Shown: one piece after another, positions 32,727 to 44,874 of the stretch
Numbering within the stretch: the first letter of the stretch is position 1
Layout: each line of letters opens with the position of its first letter
NCBI GenBank assembly: GCA_019137255.1
Contig: WPDH01000318.1
Location: 39,446 to 103,445, forward strand
Length of the DNA: 64,000 nt
Direction of reading: 5' to 3'
Source: Corinectria fuckeliana
Taxonomy: Eukaryota; Ascomycota; Sordariomycetes; Hypocreales; Nectriaceae
Translations under genes and position numbers: made by a program
Notes under the pieces: model-generated
Told to the model about the DNA's origin: nothing
What the model saw: only the letters and a program-made list of their open reading frames with translations
Database searches by the model: none

Positions 32727-33239
32727 ATGCTTAATTTTTATTGGTGGGGGAACGGGCCCTCCTCACCTGAACTAAGAGAGGTGCCTTCTGAAAGGCTTCT
32801 CGCATCTTCTCATCACACTCAAAAAGCGGCGAGCATACCAGGAAAAGTAGAGAATATCCTATTAGGCCATGTCATCGGCTCTCGATCTGGGCAAGCATGT
32901 GTTTGGTACGATCTGCTCCAGGATGCAAGAAAGAGACATTCGCGTACCCAATCTTGCCGCTGCTCGCCTCTGCCCGAAAACAGCGCCATTTGGCATCGAA
33001 TTCTCGAGCAACCCTTAACCACACCTCCAGAGCAGTTGTTAGGAATCTTACACCTGCGCGGCGCCCCTGTTTCATGGTCTCAGCGGCCTACGGGACTCAT
33101 TTTCTTCTATGTTCGGACATTTCCAGACGACCTTGTTGCTCTACCCGACCGTTGTCCGAGATGCAATTGTTGAGGTTTCTCACGCAATGGCCGAGCATCA
33201 GCGCAGTAGACGACAATGTTGTGGACACAACGGAATAAG
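32727..33239 (+). pseudogene. Degenerate open frames, unknown origin
   Basis: Two overlapping plus-strand frames, 32727-33173 and 32897-33238, each stay open for over 100 codons but neither has a good start, introns or a known domain, and they compete for the same DNA. I read this as remains of a coding sequence or as chance frames in a decayed region. Confidence 0.2.
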
Positions 33240-33314
33240 AACTGGTTGCCATTCTACAAGTACGTCATGAATTTCGCTTTGCCTCTGCAAAACTGACCTT
33301 ACGCTCACAGGCTA

Positions 33315-35690
33315 GTGTGTGACAGATTCCTTCATGAGCCATCCACGATCGACGAGAAGCATTTTATCTACTCTCAGCTCATGTTGTCCAACAGCTCGAA
33401 ACTCACGGAGCCAGGCGTTCCATCTTTCCGACCAAGCAACTCCAATGAAGCACTCGCCAGAGAGATTCAAGGTTGCGAAAACACCCACCTCTCGAAAACC
33501 GGAACATCGAAGTATCCATTCGTCAAGCACCAACTTGACTCGCTCATCCGGAGCCTGATATTGTCCACTCCGCAAAACGGGATGGCTCCGTTCTTAACAC
33601 TCGGCTCAACACACACAGTGTTTTTTGTGATTCCCAAGGCAAGTCTTTCTTCTTGGGATCGTCTAAATCTGCACATCTTGCCACGGCTGCGCTCAATTAC
33701 TTTGGGACGTGGGAAAGTAATCTAGACGGCATTGAAACCGCCGTAACCAGTCAAATGGCTACAAGCAAGCATTTTCCATTCATCAATCTCTTCAATTAGC
33801 CAAAGATGGTTGGCGCTGCGCTTAATACCGAGTTACAATTTGTGAAGCGCTATTTCAAACTCGCCCAACCGGTTATTGGAATGGCCTATGGTCATTTGGC
33901 ACGGCCCAACGCGTTCCTTTGCTATTTGCCTTGCTTCGAACGGGTGACGCTGACTCAAGACCTTAGCCTTCTTACGCCGCCGTCGAAACTTTGAAGCCTA
34001 TGAATAACGTGCGACACGGTGAGTTCAAACGTTTGGACTCGGTTGGTAATTTGTGCTTGCGCCGCTACTCAAACGTCGATGAAGATCAGTCGGCCTTCAT
34101 TGTCCTCCCATCACTCCATCCTGGTCGAGTCGCTCTCACGGGGAGTTGATAAAGCTTTCTAGAAGTATCTAATAACGGCTATGAAAGGCTGGGTTGCCTT
34201 GGATTAAGCATGGAAGCGGCGATTTCTACAGCTCCTAAGCCTGCATTCTGTGCCCAAGTCATGAAAGCAGTTGGGACTGAGTTCCATAACCGCCTTCAAC
34301 AATTGAAACAGCAGTACCTCCACGAACCACAGGACAGGGGGAAAGCTCTATTTTTGCACTCGGTAATCAATGGAACGTCTCATTGGGAAAAGGTGCGCAA
34401 TTTACACGACGATTTGCTTGCTCAACTTTGCGCAGCCAATCCTCAGACCCAGTACAGACCTTCAGCTGCTGAAAGAGCAGCGGAAGCTGCACTTAAGGTC
34501 AAATGGGTCGTCTATTCTGGGCCTGCATGTATTGCGATGATCTCGCCGGCCGCCATTTAGCACAAGCAAAGAAAGAACTCGACATACTAGTGGCCTGTGG
34601 GTTTTCTTAGGCAGATTTCAACACCGCGGAGCGTCGAGATGAGACTACTCAGCTGTACGACAGGCACATCAACAGCGTTCCAGCCCCGGATATCCTCGTG
34701 GGTAATCGTGATCAATTTTTTTTATTTCGCCAATTCATCTCGAGTGAGCCAGCGAAGCAGTTACTACTTCCATCTCTGCTGTATCGACAAAAGATGCGAC
34801 AAGGGATCTTCTAAACTTGCTACGTTGCTTCCTTCCCGAGGCGGTCGAAAGTCCTTACGATGTGAAACATGTTCGACACACAGGCGAAATAACCCAGGCT
34901 ACCGCCCTTTTCAAACTAAAAATTGGCTCGCTGGGGCTGTGGCTTCTGCGGAGTGTGGCAATGACGACCAAGTTGTTGATATAGTCAACAATGTTGGCCA
35001 GAACACATGCAAGAACGGGCTTCTACCGTCTATCAGCTGCTCACAAAGAGAGTATACTGCGAGGAGCAAATATACTCCACGAAGGAAAAATTGAACAGCA
35101 CCGAAATTAATATTCGCGAATACCACGGCTATATTAGGTCTTGTGCCACCAGCTACAGCATCTCAAGGATAAACTCGAGTGGCGATACCGTAACCATAGA
35201 GAGTCTGCCACTCCCGAAAACCGTTAAGCCTACAAGAAAAAATGAGACGAGATTCGTTCAGTTTGTACCTGAAGGAATCGTTATCGCAGATGAGAACGGA
35301 AACTTCATAGATGCTTCTGTCATAAATTACGCCTCTCCACAGACTAGTATGACAAACCCACCAGCGTATCCCACTTCACCACTGGAGCTGATGGTTCTCT
35401 CACTTCAAAATCATCCCCATGGGAAGGACTTCTTGAGTCTCTAGGAAGCCCAGTATGGCACCACCGTTTAGGACGCTATGACACGCGTCAAGACTGCGTC
35501 CAGAGCAGACACAGAGACACTATTTATACCGTCAGAGTACTACAATTCTAGCCCCACCAGGGCTCTTCCTCTGTGCCACCAGTATTCAGGCTCGGCGAAA
35601 ACTGCTGTTCGCAATCTTCTTCCGGTCTACCCCGGGGATTCACCCTGGCTTATTCACAAATTCCTCAAAGCCGAATACCCTTAGGGAGGG
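33315..35690 (+). pseudogene. Remnants of one or more unknown genes broken by stops and frameshifts
   Basis: Protein-like segments follow each other in changing frames: 33315-33725, 34210-34500, 34503-34815, 35007-35444 and 35478-35684. At about 34500 the frame shifts by one between LLAQLCAANPQTQY ... and MGRLFWACMYCDDLAG. The second part is open for about 100 codons except one TAG at 34608-34610, which would be CAG (Gln) before a C-to-T change in CA context, the favoured RIP target. A later stretch, around 35260-35340, encodes FVQFVPEGIVIADENGNF, again plausible protein. I do not recognise the family. Whether these pieces were one gene cannot be told from this copy alone. Confidence 0.35.
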
Positions 35691-36317
35691 CTCGTCAAAT
35701 GCACAAACCCAGCCAAAGACTTGACAGGCGAATCCATCTTCTCTGAGCTGTCCATGTGAGTAAATCACCCCGCTCTAGACGTTTTGCGAGGCCAATCGAA
35801 AGCCAGCATCTCTAGAACAACGCGCGTTACAAATCCTGCTAGTGGCCCAAAGCTCAATATATCATGCACCCATATCTGTATCAACTCTTCCGCACCTACA
35901 AACGTGACCGCTGACGTTGAGCCCCGGCAACTGTAGTATACATCAGGTTGTCTTGAGGCCATGGATTGAAGTAAAGGAGCTGAAAAGCCAATCGATAGAA
36001 CCAAGACGAAAAGGATATTAATTCGTAAGATCTTCTAGATGAACAGATGACTCCCAAGGAGCTAGAGACAATATGGGCGTCCATTTCATGATTGCGGTAG
36101 CTAGAAATGCCGGAGACAATCTAGCCGCAGAATGAATTACCAGTAAGCTCCATTGTACTGCAATGTCGTATGGGAAATAACGCAACTTGTTGTATAAAAT
36201 AGTTTCACCACTTAGGCTCAGTGAAAGGCTTGAGAGGGGTACTCGGACTTGAGTGTCAGCCTGACTCTCATATGATATGAATAGCAGTACGATCGAGTTT
36301 CGCCATCGAAAACTATA
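35691..36317. other. A/T-richer intergenic sequence before tRNA-Gly
   Basis: Short frames only. No feature seen apart from the upstream flank of the tRNA gene. Confidence 0.45.
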
Positions 36318-36389
36318 GCTCATTTGGTCTAATGGTTAGGATCCACGCCTTCCAAGCGTGGGGTCGGAGTTCGATTCTCCGGATGAGCA
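36318..36389 (+). tRNA. tRNA-Gly(TCC)
   Basis: 72 nt without intron. The acceptor stem pairs GCTCATT with GATGAGC (one G-T pair), discriminator A at 36389. The anticodon loop is CTTCCAA between CACGC and GCGTG, giving anticodon TCC (reads GGA glycine codons). The T arm is CGGAG-TTCGATT-CTCCG. A T run (TTCTTTTTCC) follows and can end RNA polymerase III transcription. An identical copy lies on the other strand at 38112-38183. Confidence 0.95.
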
Positions 36390-37089
36390 TTTCTTTTTCC
36401 ATGTCCAGACTTTTTGCCTCTTTGATCACAAGCAGTGGCCACCGGCATATCCAGGCCGGGCAGCGCTGATGCGTACATCCTTCCAGTAGGTGTCCAAATC
36501 CTCGTGAGAGCCATGTTAGCGCAGTTGCTGATTCCAATAACCTCTTACTCTGATTGCCAGGTTGCAGCTGCGGATTTAGCTATCGTTCTGTTGAAAAGAC
36601 ATGGTTCTTCCATCCAACCCCGTATATCGGCCGACAATGACGCCCTATTATATATCCAGTCTTCAGCCTGGATACTCCAGTCCATATCATGTCCTCTTGA
36701 CCACCCATTCCATCCTAAGCAGAGCAAGTGAAAGACGTGCTTGGAGAGATCTGTGATACTATGAAAGATTTGGAACGCTAGTCCGGTCAAAATAATGCTC
36801 AAAGAATGCCGCGAAATGAGCCAGTTAGAGTTCTCTTTCGACGACGCAACTTCAAGCGCGCTCCGCGAACCCTAACGAGAACCAGCCCCAGTTCCTCTTG
36901 ACGAAATTCGTCGTACGTTACGTGATTTGGGTCGTCAGCGAACCAAGGAGAGAGCCCGTCCAAGACATAAGGTCCCTCAACAGGAGACCCCGACGCTGCA
37001 GTCCCGAAATAGGACGAAAATAGTGCCTCGTCAGGAGATTGTGAGTACATTGAGCGACATGGACAGACAACGGGCCGAAGCCCGGACGA
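36390..37089. other. Non-coding flank between tRNA-Gly and Helitron-like relic
   Basis: Frames at 36435-36731 and 36927-37367 are open but without recognised domain; the latter is basic and Arg-rich and may belong to the upstream part of the Helitron-like protein in another frame. A C10-type run lies near 37120. Confidence 0.35.
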
Positions 37090-37790
37090 GTGATAACACA
37101 CGGACTGAACTTCAACCCCCCCCCCCGGACTCCGCCGTCACGGAAGCGATGTACGACACAAGAAGATGGACTTCTGGCTCCTCCACCTACAAGACCAGGC
37201 CGGTTTCGAAAAGAAAAAAAGCCTCTGTTGTTGCACGAGACTTTCCAACTCCAGCAGCAATCCCTCGCGGCGATTCTGCAATACCGGGAGTCTTGCTTTC
37301 GTACCAAGACAAACGCATCACTGGCAAGATCCTGGTGCAAAGAAGTCCCACTCTCCCTTCAAGTTGAGACTTCAAAGTCGTTCTACCAGGCCTTCGTAGA
37401 CGAAAAGATAATGCCTATCCGCCAATGCATTTTCTGCTACCGAAAATGCGTGCCAGCCCATCCCACCATCCTATGGAGAACCTTCTTGGTCCCTGCCTTA
37501 CTAGAGGCCACAGCAGCTCTGCAGGAATGCGAGAAGCGTCTTTCTTTGGACGGCAGCACTTTCGTTAATATTTGCCTAGAGTGCCACGGCGCTTTCGAGC
37601 GTGGGAAACTGCTAAAGTCCTGCTCAGTCAATAACATGGATATTGGGTGTGAACATCGTTATCCTGAAGAGATCGACGGTCTCTCTTTGAGGAGAGGCTG
37701 ATCGCTCTTCAAGCTCCTTTTGGTTACATCACCAAATTCGCGGTGGATAACAAGACTCCGTCGGGTGCCAGTTATTACAGAGAGACTCGA
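37090..37790 (+). mobile_element. Helitron-type (DUF6570-like) relic, frameshifted
   Basis: From 37381 the frame encodes FYQAFVDEKIMPIRQCIFCYRKC, then a Cys pair segment NICLECHGAFERGKLL and GCEHRYPEEIDGLS. After about 37692 the sequence continues one frame over as FEERLIALQAPFGYITKF and on to a Tyr-Tyr-Arg end at ~37780. This order (Phe-Tyr-Gln-x-Phe, two Cys-x2-Cys pairs, a Gly-Leu-[ST]-x-x-Glu-Glu-[KR]-Leu-Ile-Ala-Leu block) is that of the DUF6570-like N-terminal region of fungal Helitron helicase proteins. Neither the replication initiator (Rep) nor the Pif1 helicase part is present, so this is a fragment that cannot move by itself. A frameshift near 37690 confirms decay. No clear TC start or hairpin-CTRR end was identified. 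Confidence 0.6.
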
Positions 37791-38111
37791 CAGTTCCTAC
37801 CGTTCTTATGGAACGAATGCAGAGAGACCCCATCGTCCCAAACACCGATCGCGGATTGCAGGAGAACCATTCTACCAGTATTGAAGAGCCCCTTGGCCTG
37901 CTGCGAGCAGCCTCCGCCAACGAAGTCTCTCCATCGGCTGACAATGCTTCGATGACACAGCCTGGGTTTTTGCCCGAGGATCATGATTTTACTGTTGAAC
38001 CAGGATGTGTTACGCAAAGAAAGGAGCCAGCAACGTGAACGGGGGCGGTAATGTGGACATTGCAGTCGACCGTCTGCAACGGTGAGAGTAATAGAAATGT
38101 GCAAAAAGCAA
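37791..38111. other. Flank between Helitron-like relic and second tRNA-Gly
   Basis: Short frames continue to about 38038 (for example 37808-38038) but the recognisable element similarity stops near 37790. Confidence 0.4.
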
Positions 38112-38183
38112 TGCTCATCCGGAGAATCGAACTCCGACCCCACGCTTGGAAGGCGTGGATCCTAACCATTAGACCAAATGAGC
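38112..38183 (-). tRNA. tRNA-Gly(TCC), second copy, inverted
   Basis: Reverse complement is identical over all 72 bases to the copy at 36318-36389, including anticodon TCC and discriminator A. The flanks differ from those of the first copy. Downstream in the sense direction is a TGCTTTTTGC run usable as a pol III terminator. Confidence 0.95.
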
Positions 38184-39469
38184 TTCCACTGGTGGTTGAT
38201 GGTGGCAGTGGAGTTTGAACTTATATTGACCCACTCATCTGGTCAAAAAAAGCGTTTCAGCTGACGCCGGTGCAACAAACCTGAAAAGTGTCAAAAATAT
38301 CAACAGTTTTGACCTGGACGGATAAGACTGACAAGTTAGTGGCGTCTGTTTTAGGGTCAAGTGGCTGAGACATCCCTTCACGGCCGGGGCTTGATTCTTC
38401 ACTCAGGTGGCTATACCAAGCTGGATATGCAGATCGTCAAGGAGACAAGTGGCATCATAAGCTGAACAGCAGATGTTCATTTGTCGCCCTTGCAGCCCTA
38501 GCTTCATCACCTGAGCTTGATGGAGTGTTCGCGACCGTTAGACCGTGCGAACAGGGGCTCTCCCGGCGTTCTCAGGAAACTGCCTCTTGTCCGGATAGAG
38601 GTCATTTGTGTATAAGAATGCAATGAGCTCGTCTTATGCAAGTCACGGCGGAACTCGGTTTCCTTACTCTTATCGGCATCAGCCTGCTCAATCAACTCCT
38701 GAATCAGAAGTCCTCAACGGTCGGGCCCCAAATAACCAACGGCTCGTCAGTCAGCATCGGGAGTGAGCCCTGGGCTATCCATGCATGTGTAGCCCTCCCC
38801 CAAATGGATGAGTGGGAAAGCCAGTGGTTCTTGTTCGATGTTAAGCTTCACCCATCCAACAGCAGTCCGAATGTCTCGCCATCTAAGCGCATCAAAAATC
38901 CTCTGCCCGACTAAAAAAGGAATGATAAGGCCACAGAGGGCGCTAGCAATGAATCCATTCCTATCGACCTACAGCTTGCACCTAAGCTTGCGGATCCCGA
39001 GGTGGGAGTAATACTTGTCACACGTTAGTGTTCGGTGTAGCGCCCTTGAGTACTTTGCGGAAGGAGAGTGAGCATGGGACTGATATAGACATGGAGCCTT
39101 AACAGAGCTTGAGGCGGGGATAGATCCGCTCGCCGAGATAAATATAAGGAGCAACTGCTAAAGTTATCTTTGGAACACACTATTCTTCATTTCAAGTAAT
39201 GAAACAGGAGCCCTTGAATTGGCCAATTCGCAAGGCTATGGTAATGGTATCGGCCGGTCCCTTCAAAAGGCTTCGAAAGTTACAAAAGACCTGATCGCGA
39301 ACAAGAGGGTAGCATGGAAATGCAACCCGGCGAAGAAGGTCACCTGACTAGTCGCTTCACCGAACCTCACCTTAGTCCCACCGAGCTAGACCTGGGACAT
39401 CTCGAGATGGGTGGGTAGCTCTTCTCCCTCGTCGTCGAGCTTCCCCAACTGGGCCAAACCACCGCTGCG
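38184..39469. other. Intergenic, possible decayed coding remains
   Basis: Protein-like but stop-broken text can be read on the minus strand between about 38500 and 38900; no family recognised. The last ~60 bases are the leader of the dynactin gene. Confidence 0.35.
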
Positions 39470-41246
39470 ATGCCGCCCGTGATCCCATACACTTATATCC
39501 AATGCCCCTGCTCCGACACCTCACACTCCTCGGCCGTCGATCGCCCCGACGATGCCCAAGACGACGACTCCGTCGACGACTATGATCGCACCTTCGACCC
39601 CCGCGCCCCGAGATCCAACTACAGCCTCTACCCCCTCGAATACCTCCTCTACTGCGAAGACTGCCAGCAGATACGATGTCCGCGGTGCGTTAACGAGGAG
39701 GTCGTGACCTACTACTGCCCCCACTGCCTCTTCGAGGTCCCTAGCAGCAACCTACGAAGCGAGGGCAACAGGTAAACCACACCCACCTCGCACATAGCCT
39801 CTGTCGTGGCCTCTCGCGATCTGACACACCTTTGCTTCGCGCAGATGCACACGCAGCTGCTACCAATGTCCAGTCTGTATATCCCCGCTCCAGTCCATGG
39901 GCATGGCGCCGTCCCAAGACCCCAGCCATCTGGGCGCCGACGGCTCCTCGAGCCACGCGGCCACCTACGCCCTGTTCTGCCAGTACTGCAGCTGGTCCTC
40001 GAGCGAGATTGGCATCGAGTTCGACCGCCCTAGCGGCATCCACGCACAACTGGCCAAGGTGAAGAACGGCGGCGAACGCAAGCTCACGGCCAAGGATATC
40101 AAGGAGCGCCGCAAGGAGAATCCGGACGAGCCCCCGATCCCCGACGACCAGCTCGATTCGGACCTGCAGTTCACAACCCTCAAGTCCTTCTACCAGACGC
40201 AGCTGGCGGACACAAACGCCTCCCTCGGTAGCATGCAGCTCGATAGCGTCGGCTTCTCGTCCCCGGCGGCTCTCTCCCGCATCATGTCCCTATACACCGG
40301 CCACAACCACCCAGGCAGGAAGCGGCAAGGCCCGTCCGATGTGATGCGAGAGGCTTTGACGACGGAGGAAGGACTCAAGGTTGTCGACTTGGACGAGTCC
40401 ACGGCGATCAAGAGGCTACAGCAGCTTGGTTGGGACGAGACAGCATCAACCAAGCAGAACCTACAGCAAACCGAGGTTGCCCGCTTCCAGGACGGTCTAC
40501 GGCCGATACCGTACTTGCTCCGCACGAAACGATCCAAGCGATGTTCCGTCTGCCGACACATCATCTCCAAACCCGAGAACAAAGTACAGTCAACGCGGTT
40601 CAAGATCCGCCTCGTCGCCAAGTCCTACATCCCCAACATCACCATCCGCCCCCTCAACCCCACGGCCCCCCCAGTGCCCACTACATCCCGCCCGCAAATC
40701 CCAGAGGAGCCCTTGCTGGAACCCCTGAAGCCCTATCACTACATTCTCACATTCAAGAACCCCTTGTTCGACAGCATCAAGGTTACGCTTGCCACGCCCA
40801 ACACCACGCCTGGCAGGTTCTCCAGCAAGGTCACCGTTTTGTGTCCTCAGTTCGACGTGGACGCGAACGTCGACATGTGGGACGATGCCCTCAACAAAGA
40901 CGAAGGTCGGGACGGGAAACGCAATGCCGAGGAGGGCAGCGGCCAGCTCGAGGCAGGCAAGATCTGGGAACGCGGCCGCAACTGGGTCAGCATCGTGCTA
41001 GAAGTGGTACCGGCGTCACTACGGCTTGACGATCAGGGAGCCAAGTTCAGAGGCGATGAAGTGGATAAGAATCCTCTCAAGGAGGACGAGGATGTTTTGG
41101 AGATACCCATGTTTGTCAGGATGGAATGGGAAGCCGACTCCCAGCAGGACGTGGGGACTGCCCCAGGCAAGGACAGAGACGGCAAGGAGAAGAGGGAGCT
41201 GGCATACTGGTGTGCTCTTGGCGTTGGTCGCATCCGTCACGATTAG
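39470..41246 (+). CDS. Dynactin subunit 4 (p62)
   Basis: Two exons, 39470-39771 and 39845-41246, with a 73-nt GT-AG intron, give 567 aa. The N-terminus carries the Cys-rich, zinc-binding region of p62: YIQCPCSDT, LLYCEDCQQIRCPRCVNEEVVTYYCPHC, and across the intron CTRSCYQCPVC, followed by YALFCQYCSWSS. In the middle, RSKRCSVCRHIISKPE is another family motif before KIRLVAKSYIPNI, and the C-terminal region VTLATPNTTPG ... CPQFDVDANVDMWDD completes the usual p62 order. It is part of the pointed-end complex of dynactin, which links dynein to cargo and to nuclei. The corresponding Neurospora gene is ro-2. The gene ends 220 bases from the convergent eS7 gene. Confidence 0.95.
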
Positions 41247-41466
41247 GCATAGCAGATACATACATACACACGATATATAGATCAAGATACCCGAACAATG
41301 AAGTCATGGACAGAAGAGAAGTGTGGGAGTTGTTTTGTCAAATCATAAAGCAGCTTGTATCATTTATCAAGCTACGCTCTCAGTAGACGCCGAGCCCTTT
41401 TTTGACCAACCAACGACGTGAAAAAGCAACTCCCAGCCCTGAAATATTCGTCATAGATCGCCCAGT

Positions 41467-42393
41467 TTAGTACTCAGCGGAGCCGCTCTGGGGGAACTCG
41501 AAGTTGACGTTGCGGCCAGTAAGGCGGCGGTAGACCTCGGAGTAGGTGTCCAGGCGGTAGTCAACACCACCACGCTCCTTCTCGTCAAGGATGACCTTGA
41601 GGGTCTTGCTGCCGTCCTCCTTGGTGCGGACACGCTTGCCGACAATCTCAACGGGGTAGGTGAGGTCGTCGAGGATGGCGTCGTGCACAGCAGTGAGGGT
41701 TCGCGAACGGGGTCGCTTCTGCTTCTGGGTGTTGCGCGAGCGGGCAGAGCGCTTGGGGCGGGGAAGGATGCGGCGCGAGGCGAGGATCAGGACATGGCGG
41801 TCAGAGAACTTCTTCTCGAGCTCGCGGGTGAGGCTGCAAACATGTATATCAGTTTAGCTGCTCCCGGCAGTTTTGTGGGAATATTCGGGGACTACTTACC
41901 GCTGCTGGACACGGTGGAAGCCCTGCAGGGAAGGGACGGGGACAAAGATGACAACAGCCTTCTTGCCGTGGCCAACCTCGATCTATTCAAGATCTAAAGT
42001 CAGCATGCGAGCTCCAGGACAAAACCATGGACCGCTTCCCGTCCTGTTCCACAAGTCAATGATACTCCGGCTGGCACGCCCGCCCCGGCGACACGGCATG
42101 CGCAAGCGCATAGATCAATTCTCTCGAATCGAAAGGGTCGTGCGTCGGGGGCGAAGTGGTGGCCATCGCAATAGCTTTGGGAACAGGATTTCGAAGAACT
42201 AGTCGCGGCGGGACGTTCACGGTCATCTCACCTCGCGGGCAGAGACGAACTGCAGAGGTCGGAGAGCGACCTTGAGATCGGCAGTGTTGGTCTCGAGATC
42301 GTAGAGAGCCTGAGCGATGCTCTGCTCAAGCTCCGAGGGAGTCTGCCGCGAAGGGCTGTTGGCAGCGATCTTGTTCAGGGCCTGGGCGCTCAT
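41467..42393 (-). CDS. rps7: 40S ribosomal protein eS7
   Basis: Three exons, 42393-42232, 41982-41900 and 41833-41467, give 203 aa, the usual length. The first intron is long (249 nt), a frequent trait of ribosomal protein genes. Conserved eS7 text is present throughout: [35 protein letters not shown]-like [23 protein letters not shown], the basic [35 protein letters not shown] segment and [18 protein letters not shown] near the end. The protein belongs to the small subunit and works in the 3' processing of 18S rRNA region of pre-40S particles. Divergent from the WSC gene at 43215. Confidence 0.96.
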
Positions 42394-43214
42394 TTTGTCG
42401 GATGGTACACAACGAGATTGACTGAGAGGGTTGCGATGGAGTCTCGACGGAAGTTTTGGGCAATTGATGGAGGGTCGCTAAATTGGGGTTTTCAAACCCT
42501 CCATTGTGTGCGCTGGTCTGTGCGCCGCTGCAGTCTGGGTGCCTCAGGCATCACTCGGGTCTTCCTCTCACTCAGCATCTCCCCGAGCTTCACCTGGGCT
42601 TTTTCGGTGGGTCTGGGAATGCTTCACCGAGTCCCCACTGCCCCACAACATGCAAGTCACTTCTAGCATCGGATTCAATTATGGTGCAGTAGATTGTTTG
42701 TCGTTCGCCATAGACAATCACATCGTTGAAACCCTTGTTGGATTGTCAAGTGCACCGCTCATTACTGCACCATGGAGGATGTAGAACTCGGCCGCGCTTC
42801 AGCCACCAAAAGAGCATCTTCATGACTAGCATAACATAGCAAATATTGCTTCGAGTCGCCTCCTAGGTAGTATACTTGGCCAACGATATCCTCCACCAGT
42901 CTGAAGTCTTCCGCCATCACATGTTCGTCGAAGCTTCAGTTGCAGATGCTCTTTCCTCCAAGCGTAGAAAGTCCCTTCCCGAGTGAGAATTGTTGACTAG
43001 GTACCTACCTAAGGCAGAGTCACTTCCTGCTTCTCTGACGTTCAAGTAAGTACCTATGTTCCAATTTGTCGTCTCTCCCCTCCCCGTCTTGTCTCATGTT
43101 GGAGCTCGTCTCTTCCTACCTTTTCCCTCCGTTCGGAATCAGGTGGACTACTCTTCGTTCTTCTCTTCTTTTGCCCAACTCTTGGTCGACGCCGTCCGGA
43201 CAGCATAGTACAAA
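42394..43214. promoter_or_regulatory. Divergent upstream region of eS7 and WSC genes
   Basis: 821 bases separate the two start codons. A TAGGTACCTACCTAAGG palindrome-like stretch lies around 42997-43014, and the 150 bases before 43215 are CT-rich. No known operator was recognised. Confidence 0.4.
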
Positions 43215-44248
43215 ATGCTCACCACTCTCCTCTTTGCCGTCCTGGGCATTGCCAGAGTCCTGGCGCAGAGTTCCTATGGCAGCTCTGATTTCACCTACTG
43301 GGGCTGTGCCTCGGTTGACCCAACAAGATTTGGGGAGGCAATTGTGTTTCCCGCTGGTCAATTAACTCCGTTAGCATGCCAGGCTGCGTGTGCCGGACAG
43401 ATGTTTGCCGCTGTGTCCCCTGAGTTTGTATTCGCTTGGCCATTGCCCGCTGTTGCAACTGACTTATGGACAGTACTTGTCGTTGTGGAAACGACCCTAA
43501 AGCAATCATCTCGGTCGATGAAAGTTCCTGCGACTATCCTTGTTCCAAAGACCCAAACTCACCCAAGTGTGGAGGCATCTGCCCAGACGAGATCCCGAGC
43601 ATTTCCAATGTGTTTGTCACTGGCCCCGGACTGGTGTCAAACCAGAGCCAAGTCTCAGAGATCAATAATGCCGAGAGTTCGCCAACGCTCCCAGCTCAGG
43701 TCCCGCCTCCGACGACCATCCAAACCACGGCGACAGCTTCTCAGGTACCCCCTGTTGAGTCTTTCCAAGAGCCGCCGGCTCCGTCTGTTCCTGAGGGTTC
43801 CATTTCTGTGGTTCCTATTCCTCCCGCAAGCACTCTACAAAGTCCTCCAGAAACATCAGCTCCATCTTCGTTAAGTGCAGCGGTACCCTCCTCGTCGCCG
43901 CCTTCAAGCCCTCAAGTTGAAGCCCCACCAACAATTCAACAGCCTTCGATATCGATCTCCTCTGTTTCTGCGACGTCATCTTTCACTGGCCCTTCGACTA
44001 CAGACTGGGAGACACCTGTCGACCTATCGAATGTTCAAACTCCATCAAGCGTCAATCCTACTCTACCCGGGGGTGCCTACCCGACAGAGCCGTTCTCCAG
44101 AGGCACTCTTTGGCCAGAACCATCGACAACAGCAAACTCCAATGACGATCCTCCGGTTATAATGACAGCGTCTGATTCCAGCCGTTTTGAGCTTCCAGTG
44201 TTGGCAGTTTTGGGAAAGTTACTTCTTGCCGCGGCTATGGTAATCTAG
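43215..44248 (+). CDS. WSC-domain, Ser/Pro-rich surface protein
   Basis: Two exons, 43215-43423 and 43474-44248, give 327 aa. A signal peptide (residues 1-17) is followed by a WSC domain at about 28-105: YWGCASVDP, LACQAACAG, then TCRCGND formed across the intron and CDYPCSKDPNSPKCGG. The ~200-residue middle is Ser/Pro/Thr-rich and presumably O-glycosylated. A hydrophobic C-terminal tail (LPVLAVLGKLLLAAAMVI) fits a GPI signal; there is no cytoplasmic tail, so it is not a Wsc1-type stress sensor with a signalling tail. WSC domains bind carbohydrate. Start context is good and the intron donor GTTTGT is slightly unusual. Confidence 0.85.
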
Positions 44249-44874
44249 ATTTCAAGTAGCAGACGGAGGAACGTGGTTAAGCGTGGTTGACGTTTGTCAG
44301 GACGAGGAGTACATCTGGCGGGGTCTCAGGTAGTAATCTGGACCAAATTTGGGGGTTAATGGGCAATAGACATACAGGATCCTAGTATTATCGTGGCCGA
44401 GAATTGAATCCCATTTCGGCAGGCGACTGTTGTCCCAAGTTGGCCGACGATCCTACGCTTGTCCTGAGGTGGGCGTCACGCCTCGTTTGTGTCCGCAAGT
44501 TCTTCGAGGTTTGCAATTGAGGACATTATCATATAATTACAACATGACTCAAAGAAACGGACTTGTATCTTACAGGAGCGACAATGCTAGAAATAGTCAG
44601 GTAGCCATCGATTGGACAGCTTGACGCGCAGTCATGTCCTCAGCTATAGGGTAAGTCCAGTCCCAAATCATGCCATAGGTAGTCCAAAGGAAGGCCCACA
44701 TGGAGCTACGAAGCGTCTCGGACGAAGTGGCGGGGTAGGTACTTACACTCAACTAACATCAACCCGACACCAACCAACCCAGCGTCAGCATCGTCTTTAC
44801 CGTCTTACCGTCAACGGTTGGAGACTCAGATTATCCACTTGGCTTAAGAGTCGTGGGAAAGGCACGCAGACACG
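44249..44874. other. Intergenic, upstream of twinfilin
   Basis: Short frames without domain. Nothing else seen. Confidence 0.45.
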
